DNA of 64,000 nt from Acidobacteria bacterium 28-1 (GCA_002050365.1 MWYZ01000085.1:62001-126000), one strand, 5' to 3'. Positions 17,971 through 26,488 are shown, numbered from the stretch's first letter. Translations and numbers: made by a program. The notes: generated by a model from the letters alone, not told the origin.

Positions 17971-18273
17971 ATGAAAACAAAAACACTTGCCAGAAAAGCA
18001 AATTCAAGACCAATTTGTGTTTTTCTTAAACCTTGTGTTGAAAAGCAGGACTTAAATTATTTTGAACAGTTCACGGGAACGCCGGAACAAATTTTGAATC
18101 GTTCAATGGAAATAATTCACGGTTTGAAAACAATCTTTAAAAATGCTGATTTCTCGGTAAAAATAGAAAATACAAACTTAACTCAATCACTTTATCTCGA
18201 CTCTGATATTTTGTTTGACGAAAACTTTAATGAAATTGGAAGCGTTGAAGATTACATTTATTTTCAGAAATGA
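17971..18273 (+). CDS. Hypothetical protein in R-M island
   Basis: 100 aa from the ATG at 17971, with GAGG 6 nt upstream. No family recognised. The N-terminus is basic (KTKTLARKANSRP), with two Cys near residues 16 and 22. The C-terminal half is acidic and probably forms an alpha-beta fold. Its stop overlaps the start of the DpnA-like methylase in an ATGA, so the two are translationally coupled. Confidence 0.6.
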   Translation: MKTKTLARKANSRPICVFLKPCVEKQDLNYFEQFTGTPEQILNRSMEIIHGLKTIFKNADFSVKIENTNLTQSLYLDSDILFDENFNEIGSVEDYIYFQK

Positions 18274-19127
18274 CACCTTACTTTAAATCTGACGATAAAA
18301 ATTTCACCTTGCTTCGCGGCGATTCAATCGAACTTTTGCCGCTGTTTGAGCATAAGTTCGACATGGTTTTCGCCGACCCACCTTACTTTCTTTCAAACAA
18401 TGGACTGACAATAAAAAACGGCAAAGTTTCGAGTGTTAATAAAGGCAAATGGGACGAATCGCCTGGAATTCATCAAATAAATGAATTCAACTTAAAATGG
18501 CTTTCGTTTGTCAGCGACAAGATGAACGACAACGCGACGATTTGGATAAGTGGAACAATGCACAATATTTTTTCGATTGGACAAATGTTGACGCTTTTAA
18601 ATTTTAAGATTCTCAATGTCATCACCTGGCAAAAAACAAATCCGCCGCCGAGTTGGGCAAAGCGTTCATTTACACATTCAACCGAACAAATCATTTGGGC
18701 GCGAAAATCTGAAAAAGCTCCGCATTATTATAATTACGATTTTATGTATAAAATCAATGGCGACCAACAGATGAAAGACGTTTGGACGCTTCCGGCAATT
18801 CAAAAGTGGGAAAAAACTTGCGGAAAACATCCGACACAAAAACCGCTTTCAGTTTTAACGCGCATAATTTTAGCTTCAACAAAACCGAATGCTTGGATTT
18901 TAGACCCGTTTACAGGAGGAAGCACGACAGGCATTGCAGGCAATTTATTAAACAGAAGATTTTTAGGGATTGATTTAGAAGAAGAATATTTACAGCTTAG
19001 TAAAAAACGAAAAATAGAAATTGAAAATCCCTTGACACAAAAACAGTTTCGGGAAAGTATAAACGGCTTTAAAGATAAAAATGAATTATCATATTTTTTA
19101 CAAAATGAATCTCGACAAACAAATTGA
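18270..19127 (+). CDS. DpnA-like beta-class DNA methyltransferase
   Basis: 285 aa. Motif IV DPPYFLSNNG (36-45) precedes the SAM-binding motif DPFTGGSTTG (212-221), the order of beta-class methylases. KHPTQKP (186-192) is the typical pre-motif. The sequence resembles the second methylase of DpnII/MboI-type systems (DpnA, M.MboIB), which can methylate single-stranded GATC DNA. With the Dam-type enzyme, this would protect incoming or newly replicated DNA. It is the last gene of the island and overlaps the preceding gene by 4 nt. Confidence 0.9.
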   Translation: MTPYFKSDDKNFTLLRGDSIELLPLFEHKFDMVFADPPYFLSNNGLTIKNGKVSSVNKGKWDESPGIHQINEFNLKWLSFVSDKMNDNATIWISGTMHNIFSIGQMLTLLNFKILNVITWQKTNPPPSWAKRSFTHSTEQIIWARKSEKAPHYYNYDFMYKINGDQQMKDVWTLPAIQKWEKTCGKHPTQKPLSVLTRIILASTKPNAWILDPFTGGSTTGIAGNLLNRRFLGIDLEEEYLQLSKKRKIEIENPLTQKQFRESINGFKDKNELSYFLQNESRQTN

Positions 19128-19223
19128 GTAAAATACTAAAAATCGGTGATAAATCTCCAAATTTCAGCGATTTGAAAAATCTGTGTAAGGGTATTCGTGA
19201 TTTCCAGTGATTAAGAAAATAAA

Positions 19224-20243
19224 ATGAAAAAAATAACGCTTATTTTCGTTTTGTTACTTTCATTTTCTCAAACGATTTCGGCGCAGGAAAAAGCGTCGTT
19301 GCCGGAAATTGACCGCATTCGCATCGCCGAAGCCTTTCGAATCGGTGAAAAAATCAGTGATAAAGTTTGGAAAGGTTGGAGCAGTGCGCCGTGGGCTTTG
19401 CTTTTGGTGACGCCGAAAGATGAATTTCTGATTCGTCATCGAAAACCGTCGGGTGATTTTCGATTAATCGGTTACGATTCGCTGCTCAAAAGCGATGTTT
19501 ACACTCGCCCGCGAAAATTATCGCCAAAACTGTTAGCCACTTTTCCGGCGGCGGGCGACGCAACGCCCGTTATTGTCGTTGGACAAGCGGAAAATACAGA
19601 CGCAAAAACTTCTACGCCGTGGGTTTTTGTCGTTTTGCACGAGCATTTTCATCAGCTTCAATATTCGCAGCCCGATTATTACGCCGATGTTGAAAAGTTG
19701 AACCTTTCGGGCGGCGACCGGACAGGAATGTGGATGATTAACTATCAATTTCCTTACAGCCAAAAAGAGGTCGGCGACCAATTCGGTTCGTTAAGCAAAT
19801 TATTAGTTGAAACTTACAACGCTAAAAATAAATCTCAACGAAGCAAGAAACTGAATGAATATCTGAGCGAGCGCAAAAAGTTTGAATCAATCTTAAAAAC
19901 AGATGACCGTCGTTATTTGTCGTTTCAATTGTGGCAGGAAGGAATTGCCCGCTATGTTCAATATAAAACGGCTCAAACTGCCGCTAAAAAATATAAGCCA
20001 AGCAAAGAATTTCGAGCCTTAAAAGATTTCACGCCTATTGATAAAGAGGCAGATAATTTGCTGCGTTTAACTTTCAACGAATTAAAAGAAGTTAATCTGT
20101 CAAAATCTCAACGAATCGCGTTTTATCCGTTCGGCGCGATTGAAGGACTTTTGTTAGATAAAGTTAATCCAAACTGGAAAAAAAGGTATTTAGCGGATAA
20201 GTTTAGTTTAGACGATTATTTCCGAAATGAGGTAAACGAATGA
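19224..20243 (+). CDS. Putative secreted zinc metallopeptidase (gluzincin-like)
   Basis: 339 aa with a signal peptide (MKKITLIFVLLLSFSQTISAQ). No named family comes to mind, but the sequence holds a zincin motif HEHFH (139-143) preceded by hydrophobic WVFVVL. About 95 residues later comes WQEGIARYVQ (238-247). HExxH followed by a distant E-G-x-A-R-Y is the pattern of gluzincins, in which that Glu is the third zinc ligand. This suggests a periplasmic or secreted metalloprotease; activity is inferred. The stop overlaps the peroxiredoxin start (ATGA), so they are co-transcribed. Confidence 0.65.
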   Translation: MKKITLIFVLLLSFSQTISAQEKASLPEIDRIRIAEAFRIGEKISDKVWKGWSSAPWALLLVTPKDEFLIRHRKPSGDFRLIGYDSLLKSDVYTRPRKLSPKLLATFPAAGDATPVIVVGQAENTDAKTSTPWVFVVLHEHFHQLQYSQPDYYADVEKLNLSGGDRTGMWMINYQFPYSQKEVGDQFGSLSKLLVETYNAKNKSQRSKKLNEYLSERKKFESILKTDDRRYLSFQLWQEGIARYVQYKTAQTAAKKYKPSKEFRALKDFTPIDKEADNLLRLTFNELKEVNLSKSQRIAFYPFGAIEGLLLDKVNPNWKKRYLADKFSLDDYFRNEVNE

Positions 20244-20695
20244 GAATTGGTGAAAACGCGCCAGATTTTACGTTGAAAGACGGTGACGGAAACGATTGGA
20301 AACTATCCGAACGGCGCGGAAAAACGGTTGTTCTGCTTTTCTATCCGGGCGATAACACGCCGGTTTGCACAAAACAGATGTGTTCCGTCAGAGATAATTG
20401 GGAAGATTACGCGAAAACCGGCGCGGAAGTCGTCGGCATTTCGACCGATTCCGCCGCATCGCACAAAGATTTTTCCCAGAAATATGATTTGCCGCTGACG
20501 CTTTTGTCTGACGAAAAGGGCGAAGTCGTCGAAAAATTCAACGTCAAATCTTGGCTTCCCGGACGCTCGGCGCGGGCGGTCGTCGTTGTTGATAAAAACG
20601 GCGTTGTTCGACATCATCAAGTTCAATCGTTGAGCGTGTTTCGCCCGAAAGACGATGAAGTTTTGAAGGCAATCGGGCAAGCAAACGCCGCATAA
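20240..20695 (+). CDS. Peroxiredoxin, Bcp/PrxQ type
   Basis: 151-aa thiol peroxidase of the AhpC/TSA fold that reduces peroxides. The active site is YPGDNTPVCTKQMC, with peroxidatic Cys43 and the close resolving Cys48, spaced as in atypical two-Cys Bcp/PrxQ enzymes. Length is normal. It overlaps the putative metallopeptidase gene by 4 nt. Confidence 0.93.
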   Translation: MRIGENAPDFTLKDGDGNDWKLSERRGKTVVLLFYPGDNTPVCTKQMCSVRDNWEDYAKTGAEVVGISTDSAASHKDFSQKYDLPLTLLSDEKGEVVEKFNVKSWLPGRSARAVVVVDKNGVVRHHQVQSLSVFRPKDDEVLKAIGQANAA

Positions 20696-20744
20696 CCACA
20701 ATTGGTTTTATTGCCGAAATTTTTTAACAAACCGCCAAAATATA

Positions 20745-21005
20745 CTAATCTCCGACGTAAGGCGCGGTGCCGGTGTCAACAATATTCCAAACTGCGGATT
20801 CGGGTATATAGAAAGGCTTTTTGGTGATGCAGATTTTTAAAGTTTCTTTCTGTTCGTCGTAGGTCGCGCTGAGTTTAATTCCGTAAGGTCCTTCGACTTC
20901 AACATCATCGCCTTCGGGAACTATTATTCCTTCATCGGCTAAATCCTCACGCAGATTGAGAAGTTCATCTCTCGTTATTCCGCCATACTGTTTGCATTCG
21001 GGCAT
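20745..21005 (-). CDS. Hypothetical acidic small protein
   Basis: 86 aa, acidic, not recognised. An N-terminal helical segment (ITRDELLNLREDLADEGII) precedes a strand-rich part (DVEVEGPYGIKLSATYDEQKETLKICIT). No signal peptide or membrane segment. Good codon use and a ribosome binding site (AGGAG in the 21006-21020 leader, read on the minus strand) support it as a gene. It is convergent with the peroxiredoxin gene. Confidence 0.65.
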   Translation of the reverse strand: MPECKQYGGITRDELLNLREDLADEGIIVPEGDDVEVEGPYGIKLSATYDEQKETLKICITKKPFYIPESAVWNIVDTGTAPYVGD

Positions 21006-21054
21006 AGAAATCTCCTTACTGTCATTAATCTAAAATTGTTTTTGATTGTAACCG

Positions 21055-21082
21055 AAAATAAAAAAGCAGCCAAAAAGGCTGC
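21055..21082 (-). terminator. Intrinsic terminator (minus strand)
   Basis: Read on the minus strand: GCAGCC, a TTTTT loop, GGCTGC, then TTTTTTATTTTC. A 6-bp GC-rich stem directly followed by a T-tract is a textbook intrinsic terminator. It ends the small membrane-protein ORF at 21114-21260 and separates it from the gene at 20745. Confidence 0.8.
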
Positions 21083-21113
21083 CGATTAAATTCAAATTTT
21101 AGTCGAGAATTTG

Positions 21114-21260
21114 TTACTCAAACCAATCGCTTCGATACGCTATCCACCAACTTAAAAACAAAATCGGAATTGTACAAACAATTCCCCAAAGGAGCGGCAA
21201 AATTACATCTGCTAACAAACCCAAAAACATAAAGGAAATCCAAAACACTTTACGCTGCAT
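21114..21260 (-). CDS. Small membrane protein, 48 aa
   Basis: ORF of 48 codons with ATG at 21260 and TAA at 21114-21116. Apart from short charged ends it is almost entirely hydrophobic, with two possible transmembrane helices (about 5-20 and 21-40; WISFMFLGLLADVILPLLWG and onward) and a Trp/Tyr/Arg C-terminal end (WWIAYRSDWFE). GGTGA lies a short distance upstream, and an intrinsic terminator follows 30 nt after the stop. No family recognised. Confidence 0.6.
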   Translation of the reverse strand: MQRKVFWISFMFLGLLADVILPLLWGIVCTIPILFLSWWIAYRSDWFE

Positions 21261-21368
21261 AATTCATCACCATCGTCCGTCAAGCATTATGACATATCGG
21301 ATTTCTTTCGCCTAACATTTCTTTTCGCCAAGAAAAGTTTGTTTTAGGACTTTCTCAAAAAGGATTTT

Positions 21369-21501
21369 AGTCGGGAACGCAGGCATCTTGCCTGCATAGC
21401 GTTCGACAGAACGCTCAAAAGTTTCGCCGGTGTTCAAGTCTTTGATAATCGGCAGCTTTTATTCGCGCTTGATGGCAGGCATCTTGCCTGCATTCCCGAC
21501 T
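21369..21501. repeat. Second GCAGGCATCTTGCCTGC hairpin repeat
   Basis: Near-perfect inverted arms (21369-21395 and 21475-21501), beginning AGTCGGGAACGCAGG and ending TTCCCGACT. It is the same element as at 12267-12405 with a few substitutions and a different middle. Each arm again carries the nested GCAGGCATCTTGCCTGC palindrome. It lies alone in a roughly 340-bp gap before the YggX-like gene. Confidence 0.9.
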
Positions 21502-21598
21502 AAATCTTTTTTCAGTTTTTAATAAATTGAGAAAGTCCTGTTTGTTTATGATATTCTAAACCGAAAGAGAGTCTAAATATTATAAGTGAGGTTTCAAG

Positions 21599-21895
21599 AT
21601 GGCTTTATTTTCAAACGATAAATTCAAATGCGCCCGTTGCGGACAGAAAAACGCGCCGCTCGGTTACGCGCCGATTCCGACCGAACTCGGACAGCAAATC
21701 GGCGCCGAGATGTGTCAGGACTGCTGGAAAGAATGGCTGCAAAAACAAAAGCAGCTTATTAATCATTTCGGAATTGATATTTCAAATCCGGATTCGCACC
21801 AGTTTTTGTTCGACCAGATGAAGATTTTCTTTTATGACGAAGGAGTTGAACTCACGCAGATTGACACCTCAAAAGAAGGTTCGGTTAATTGGTAA
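21599..21895 (+). CDS. YggX-like protein with four-Cys N-terminus
   Basis: 98 aa. The C-terminal two thirds fit the Fe(2+)-trafficking YggX family pattern: PTELGQQIG (27-35), then W-KEWLQKQKQLINHFG (43-58) and a later L-x-x-QM-x-x-F segment. Added to this are Cys11-x-x-Cys14 and Cys39-x-x-Cys42, a likely zinc or iron site not present in the enterobacterial protein, which has a single N-terminal Cys. GTGAGG precedes the start. Role in iron-sulfur protection or repair is inferred from the family. Confidence 0.7.
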   Translation: MALFSNDKFKCARCGQKNAPLGYAPIPTELGQQIGAEMCQDCWKEWLQKQKQLINHFGIDISNPDSHQFLFDQMKIFFYDEGVELTQIDTSKEGSVNW

Positions 21896-22052
21896 AGAAA
21901 GCAAAAAATAGAAAATGTTCCAGAAGCGAGCGGCGCGGAAATGGTCGCTCGCTTTTCTTTGGGAATACAATCAATCTGAAACCGCATCTTAAATTCGGGC
22001 GAATGTAGTAATAGGAAATTGGCGAATCTCTGTTGAAATCTGAGGAAAAACG

Positions 22053-24023
22053 ATGCAACGAATTTTTAACGTTTTAATTTTTTTATTTACAACCGCGATT
22101 CTTAGCGGCAATTCATTCGGAATGAACGATTTCAAGAAACAAGCAAAGGTGCGTGCGCCGGAACTGGCGGGCGGAAAAAGCTGGCTAAACACCGAAAAAC
22201 CGCTTTCAATCGCCGGGCTAAAGGGCAAAGTTGTTCTGCTCGATTTTTGGACTTACGGTTGTATCAACTGCATCCATATCATTCCCGATTTGAAAAAACT
22301 CGAAGAAAAATATCCGAACAATCTGGTCGTCATCGGCGTTCATTCGGCGAAGTTCGACAACGAGAAAGATACAGAAAACATTCGCAATATCGTCCTTCGA
22401 TACGGCATCGAACATCCGGTTGTCAACGACGCGGATTTCAAAATCTGGGACGCCTACGCAATCAAGGGATGGCCGGGTTTAGTCGTGATTGACCCCAATG
22501 GATACGTTATCAAAACGCTTTTCGGCGAAGGACATTTTCAGGAAATTGACCAAACAATTTCTGAAACGGTTGCCGAATTTCGCAAAAAAGGACAGCTTAA
22601 CGAACAGTCGTTAAAATTTGCGTTGGAGAGGGCGAAAATCGGCGATTTGCCGCTCGCGTTTCCGGGAAAAGTTTTGGCTGATGAAAAATCGAAACGGCTT
22701 TTTATCTCCGATTCAAACCACAATCGAATTGTCGTAACCGATTTTAACGGAAAATTATTGGAGGTAATCGGAAGCGGTCAAGCGGCGAAAACCGACGGCG
22801 ATTTTGCCAGCGCAGGTTTTAATCGTCCTCAAGGAATAGCTGCCGACGGCGATAATTTGTATGTTGCCGACACGGAAAATCATCTGATTCGGCGCGTTGA
22901 TTTAAAAACAAAAAAGGTTGAAACAATCGGTGGAACAGGCAATCTCGAAGGATTCGACGGCACCGGCGGCGATGCTTTGAAAACGGCGTTGCGTTCGCCT
23001 TGGGATTTAACGCTCGTCGGCAAAATGCTTTACGTTGCGATGGCTGGTTCGCATCAGATTTGGCGAATGGATTTGGAGAAAAATCTGCTTGAGCCGTATG
23101 CGGGAACGCGGGCAGAAGCCAGAATTGACGGGAAAATTGACGAAGCGGCATTCTCGCAGCCTTCGGGCATCGTATCGGACGGCAAAAAACTTTGGGTTGC
23201 CGACAGCGAAGCGAACATTATCCGCGAGATTGATTTCGCTAAAGAAGAAGTGGAAACGCTGGTCGGCGGCGATTTATTTCAGTTCGGCGATAAGGACGGG
23301 ATGGGCGACGACGTGCTTTTGCAGCATCCACTCGGCGTTGCGCTCTACGACGGGAAAGTTTTGATTGCCGACACTTATAATCACAAGATTAAAATTCTCG
23401 ACCCCGAAGCGAAAACCGTCAAAACTTTTCTCGGCACGGGAAAATCAGGACAAACCGACAGCGCGAGCGCGACGTTTTACGAGCCTGCCGGATTATCAAT
23501 TGCCGACGGTAAACTCTTCGTCGCCGACACGAATAATCAAGCGATTCGCGTTGTGGATTTGAAAACGAAAGCGGTTTCGACTTTGAAAATCGAAGGCTTA
23601 GCTCCGCCTGTGCAAACGGAAATCGGAAGTTCGCCATCCGCCGCGAAGGAAATAAAACTTGAAACAAAAGACGTAGCGGCAAATTCCGACAACTCGCTGA
23701 TTTTAAATATCAGTCTGCCGAAAGATTTTCATTTAAATCCGAACGCGCCGCAGAGATTTGAGGTTTTGACCGGCGACGGACAGAATATAAAAATTACCAA
23801 TCCGACACAAAAATTTAAAACGCTTCCCGTCGTTGTGCCGTTTTCAGCCCTGCAAAAAGGCGCGGCAAATTTGAAAGCGAAATTGACCGTTTATTATTGC
23901 CGCGAAGACAACACGGGCGTTTGTTTGATAAAAAGGCTGGCTTGGAATGTGCCGCTGAATGTCGTGGCGGATAAAAGGGCGGCGCGGAAAGTAGAAATTT
24001 CGGCAAATGTCTCGGAACAGTAG
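22053..24023 (+). CDS. Secreted thioredoxin-like / NHL-repeat protein (NHLRC2-like)
   Basis: 656 aa. Signal peptide (about 1-23), then a TlpA-like thioredoxin domain with active site WTYGCINC (Cys70, Cys73; about 35-180). A six-bladed NHL propeller follows (about 205-510), with recurrent LYVADTxNHxIRxxD-type blades. A C-terminal beta domain (about 540-640) contains YYCREDNTGVC. The same domain order occurs in animal NHLRC2. The enzyme probably acts on disulfides in the periplasm; its substrate is unknown. The gene stands alone and is followed by a perfect 30-bp inverted repeat. Confidence 0.88.
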   Translation: MQRIFNVLIFLFTTAILSGNSFGMNDFKKQAKVRAPELAGGKSWLNTEKPLSIAGLKGKVVLLDFWTYGCINCIHIIPDLKKLEEKYPNNLVVIGVHSAKFDNEKDTENIRNIVLRYGIEHPVVNDADFKIWDAYAIKGWPGLVVIDPNGYVIKTLFGEGHFQEIDQTISETVAEFRKKGQLNEQSLKFALERAKIGDLPLAFPGKVLADEKSKRLFISDSNHNRIVVTDFNGKLLEVIGSGQAAKTDGDFASAGFNRPQGIAADGDNLYVADTENHLIRRVDLKTKKVETIGGTGNLEGFDGTGGDALKTALRSPWDLTLVGKMLYVAMAGSHQIWRMDLEKNLLEPYAGTRAEARIDGKIDEAAFSQPSGIVSDGKKLWVADSEANIIREIDFAKEEVETLVGGDLFQFGDKDGMGDDVLLQHPLGVALYDGKVLIADTYNHKIKILDPEAKTVKTFLGTGKSGQTDSASATFYEPAGLSIADGKLFVADTNNQAIRVVDLKTKAVSTLKIEGLAPPVQTEIGSSPSAAKEIKLETKDVAANSDNSLILNISLPKDFHLNPNAPQRFEVLTGDGQNIKITNPTQKFKTLPVVVPFSALQKGAANLKAKLTVYYCREDNTGVCLIKRLAWNVPLNVVADKRAARKVEISANVSEQ

Positions 24024-24150
24024 GCAGAAGGCAGTAGCAGTATGCAGTTAGAAGACAGACGAATCGTGTGTAAATCGAAAATTTTGAGTTCAAAAATTTT
24101 TAATTAATCATTTAAACTTTTAACTGCATACTGCTACTGCCTTCTGCCTA
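24021..24150. repeat. Intergenic hairpin, perfect 30-bp arms
   Basis: Arms 24021-24050 and 24121-24150 are perfect inverted copies over 30 nt, built from TAGGCAG, AAGGCAG, TAGCAG and TATGCAG units. They enclose a 70-nt middle. It lies between two convergent genes and its left arm begins inside the stop codon of the NHLRC2-like gene. Same family as 10561-10662. Confidence 0.92.
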
Positions 24151-24155
24151 CTCTT

Positions 24156-25943
24156 CTAAAGTTGCCAAAATATCGGAACTAAAATAATCGCTGCGATAAA
24201 AGCGACAATCGTTAAAATTGTGCCGACTTTGACGAAATCCATAAACCGATAGCGTCCGGGCGTATAAACCAAAACGCAAGCCGGCTCGAGCGGCGTGATG
24301 AATGAAAACGACGCGGCGAAGGTTATTGCAACCGCGAAAGTGCGCGGATTAAGACCCAGCGCGACGGCGGTTTGCACGGCGACGGGCAGAACGACCAGCG
24401 CGGCGGCTTGATTAGACATCGGCTGCGTCAAAGCGACGGTTAAGGCGAAGAATCCGGCAAGCACGGCAGTCGAGCCGTATTGCTGGAAATAAGTAACAAT
24501 CAAGCCCGCCAAGTATTTATCCGTGCCGGTTTTTTCCATCGCTATTCCGAAACTCATCATACAGGCAATCAAAACCAGCAGACGAAAATCAATCAGCGAA
24601 TAAAGTTCAGTGTGGCGGACGGTCCTTGTCGCCAGAAGAAGCAAAACACCTAAAAGGACGGCGATGGCGAGCGGAACTTCAAAACCCGTCACGATTTTTG
24701 AAAGCGAAAGTGCGAGAAAAAGTCCGAAGGCGGCAATCGCCCAACCGCGTTTCGCCGTTCGCATACTGCCCGCCGAAACATCTTCGAGCAGAAGCATTTC
24801 GCCCTGGACGACAAACGGCTCGATAAGGCGACGATTGCCCTGCACGAGCAGAACATCGCCGAATCGTAAACGCACGCTGCTGATTTTATCGAGAAATTTT
24901 TCGCCGTGCCGATTAATCGCCAGCACGGTCAAATCATAACTTTGGCGGAAATTGGCGGATTTTAAGGTTCGCCCGACGAGGCTCGAATCGCGCATTACCA
25001 TTACTTCGAGCAGTTCGACATCGCCGCTTTCCAAATCGCGGTCGTTAAGTTTGAAATCGGCGCGTATTTCGAGTCCGGCTTCTGATTTGACATTTAAAAT
25101 GTCGGCAAGTTTGCCTTCGACAATCAGTAAGTCGCCTTCTTCAATCGGTTCATTCGGACTTGGCGCGATTTTCTGTTCTTCGCCGCGAATAATCCCCAGC
25201 ACGGTTAAATCGAGTTCGAGATTGATATTTGCTTCGCCGAGCGTTTGACCAATCAGATGCGACGAAGGCAAAACCAAAACTTCCGAAACATATTCACGAA
25301 TCGAATACTGTTCGGTCAGAGATTCTTCGCCGCCGCGATTCGGAAGAAGTTTTCTGCCGACAAAAAGCATATAAATCAAACCGACGGCAACCGTAATAAT
25401 TCCGACTGGCGTTAGCTCGAACATCGAATACGGCTGCATTCCGTAACGCTGCATCGCGCCGCTGACGGCTAAATTAGTTGAAGTTCCGATGAGCGTACAG
25501 CTGCCGCCCAAAATTGCGCCGAAGGCAAGCGGCATCAGCAGTTTTGACGGCGAAATTTTCGCGCGATGGGCTAAACCCAAAACGACCGGCAGAAACATCG
25601 CGGTCGTCGTCGTATTTTTCAAAACCGAGGCGCAGATTGCCGCGACCGCCATTATTAAAGCCGTAAGAAGAAATTCGTTGCTGCCGGAAATCCGGTAAAG
25701 TCTGCGTCCGATTAAATCGACAATGCCGGTTTTGACGAGTCCGCCGGTTAATACGAAAAGTCCGCCGATGGTGATGATGATGTTATCGCCGAAACCTGAC
25801 AACCCTTCCTGAATGGTTAAAACATTTGTCATCACCAAACCGATGACAAGAAGAATACCGACTACGTCAACGGGAATTTTCTCGGACGCAAACAACACGA
25901 CGGCAACTAGAAGTAAAATTAAAGTAATTGCGATAGGCGACAT
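24156..25943 (-). CDS. SLC13/DASS-type permease with two TrkA-C domains
   Basis: 595 aa. Two halves of membrane helices (about 1-195 and 395-590) flank two cytoplasmic TrkA-C (RCK_C) domains (about 215-300 and 305-385). The hairpin loop motif GSCTLIGTSTNLAVSG (about 146-161) and its second-half counterpart TQPMSNQAAALVVLPVAV (near 510-527) are the substrate and sodium sites of the divalent-anion symporter family. Such RCK-containing members are commonly annotated as sulfate, citrate or dicarboxylate transporters; the substrate is not determinable here. Confidence 0.9.
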   Translation of the reverse strand: MSPIAITLILLLVAVVLFASEKIPVDVVGILLVIGLVMTNVLTIQEGLSGFGDNIIITIGGLFVLTGGLVKTGIVDLIGRRLYRISGSNEFLLTALIMAVAAICASVLKNTTTTAMFLPVVLGLAHRAKISPSKLLMPLAFGAILGGSCTLIGTSTNLAVSGAMQRYGMQPYSMFELTPVGIITVAVGLIYMLFVGRKLLPNRGGEESLTEQYSIREYVSEVLVLPSSHLIGQTLGEANINLELDLTVLGIIRGEEQKIAPSPNEPIEEGDLLIVEGKLADILNVKSEAGLEIRADFKLNDRDLESGDVELLEVMVMRDSSLVGRTLKSANFRQSYDLTVLAINRHGEKFLDKISSVRLRFGDVLLVQGNRRLIEPFVVQGEMLLLEDVSAGSMRTAKRGWAIAAFGLFLALSLSKIVTGFEVPLAIAVLLGVLLLLATRTVRHTELYSLIDFRLLVLIACMMSFGIAMEKTGTDKYLAGLIVTYFQQYGSTAVLAGFFALTVALTQPMSNQAAALVVLPVAVQTAVALGLNPRTFAVAITFAASFSFITPLEPACVLVYTPGRYRFMDFVKVGTILTIVAFIAAIILVPIFWQL

Positions 25944-26062
25944 TTGGCTGAATAATACAGAAGTTTTTTAAATTTGAAAAGAAAATTTTCAAATTTCGGA
26001 CAGGTTAAATTTTACACGGAGAAATTTGACTATGTTATACTTTCGTTTAATTATTTTTAAAT

Positions 26063-26413
26063 ATGAATCAAGAAAATTGTTTATTCTGCAAGATTGTTGC
26101 GGGTGAAATCCCGTCGGATTTAGTTTATGAAGATGATGTCTGCGTGGCGTTTAACGATATTAGTCCGCAAGCCCCGACTCACATTCTCATTGTTCCGCGC
26201 GAGCATATCGCATCGCTCGATAAAGCGCGAAACAAACATCTGGAAACGCTCGGCTATATGCATTTGATTGCGGCGGAAATTGCCCGCGAAGAAAATTTCG
26301 CCGAAGCCGGTTATCGCACGGTTATCAACACTAACGGCGACGGCGGGCAGACGGTTTTTCATCTGCATCTTCACTTGCTCGGCGGTCGTCCTTTTGTTTT
26401 TCCGCCCGGCTAA
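26063..26413 (+). CDS. HIT family hydrolase (HinT-like)
   Basis: 116-aa histidine-triad protein. The N-terminus NCLFCKIVAGEIPSDLVYED and the catalytic HLHLHLLGG (about 99-107) are typical of HinT purine-nucleoside phosphoramidases. It lacks the longer C-terminal tail of some relatives but is full family length. The upstream gap contains an A/T-rich TATACT hexamer that might be a -10 element. Confidence 0.93.
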   Translation: MNQENCLFCKIVAGEIPSDLVYEDDVCVAFNDISPQAPTHILIVPREHIASLDKARNKHLETLGYMHLIAAEIAREENFAEAGYRTVINTNGDGGQTVFHLHLHLLGGRPFVFPPG

Positions 26414-26488
26414 AAATTTAACTAAAAATCCGACCAACAAAATTAAAGTTTTTTGCTTCATAAGTCTTTGACTTCTGAATTAAGCATT

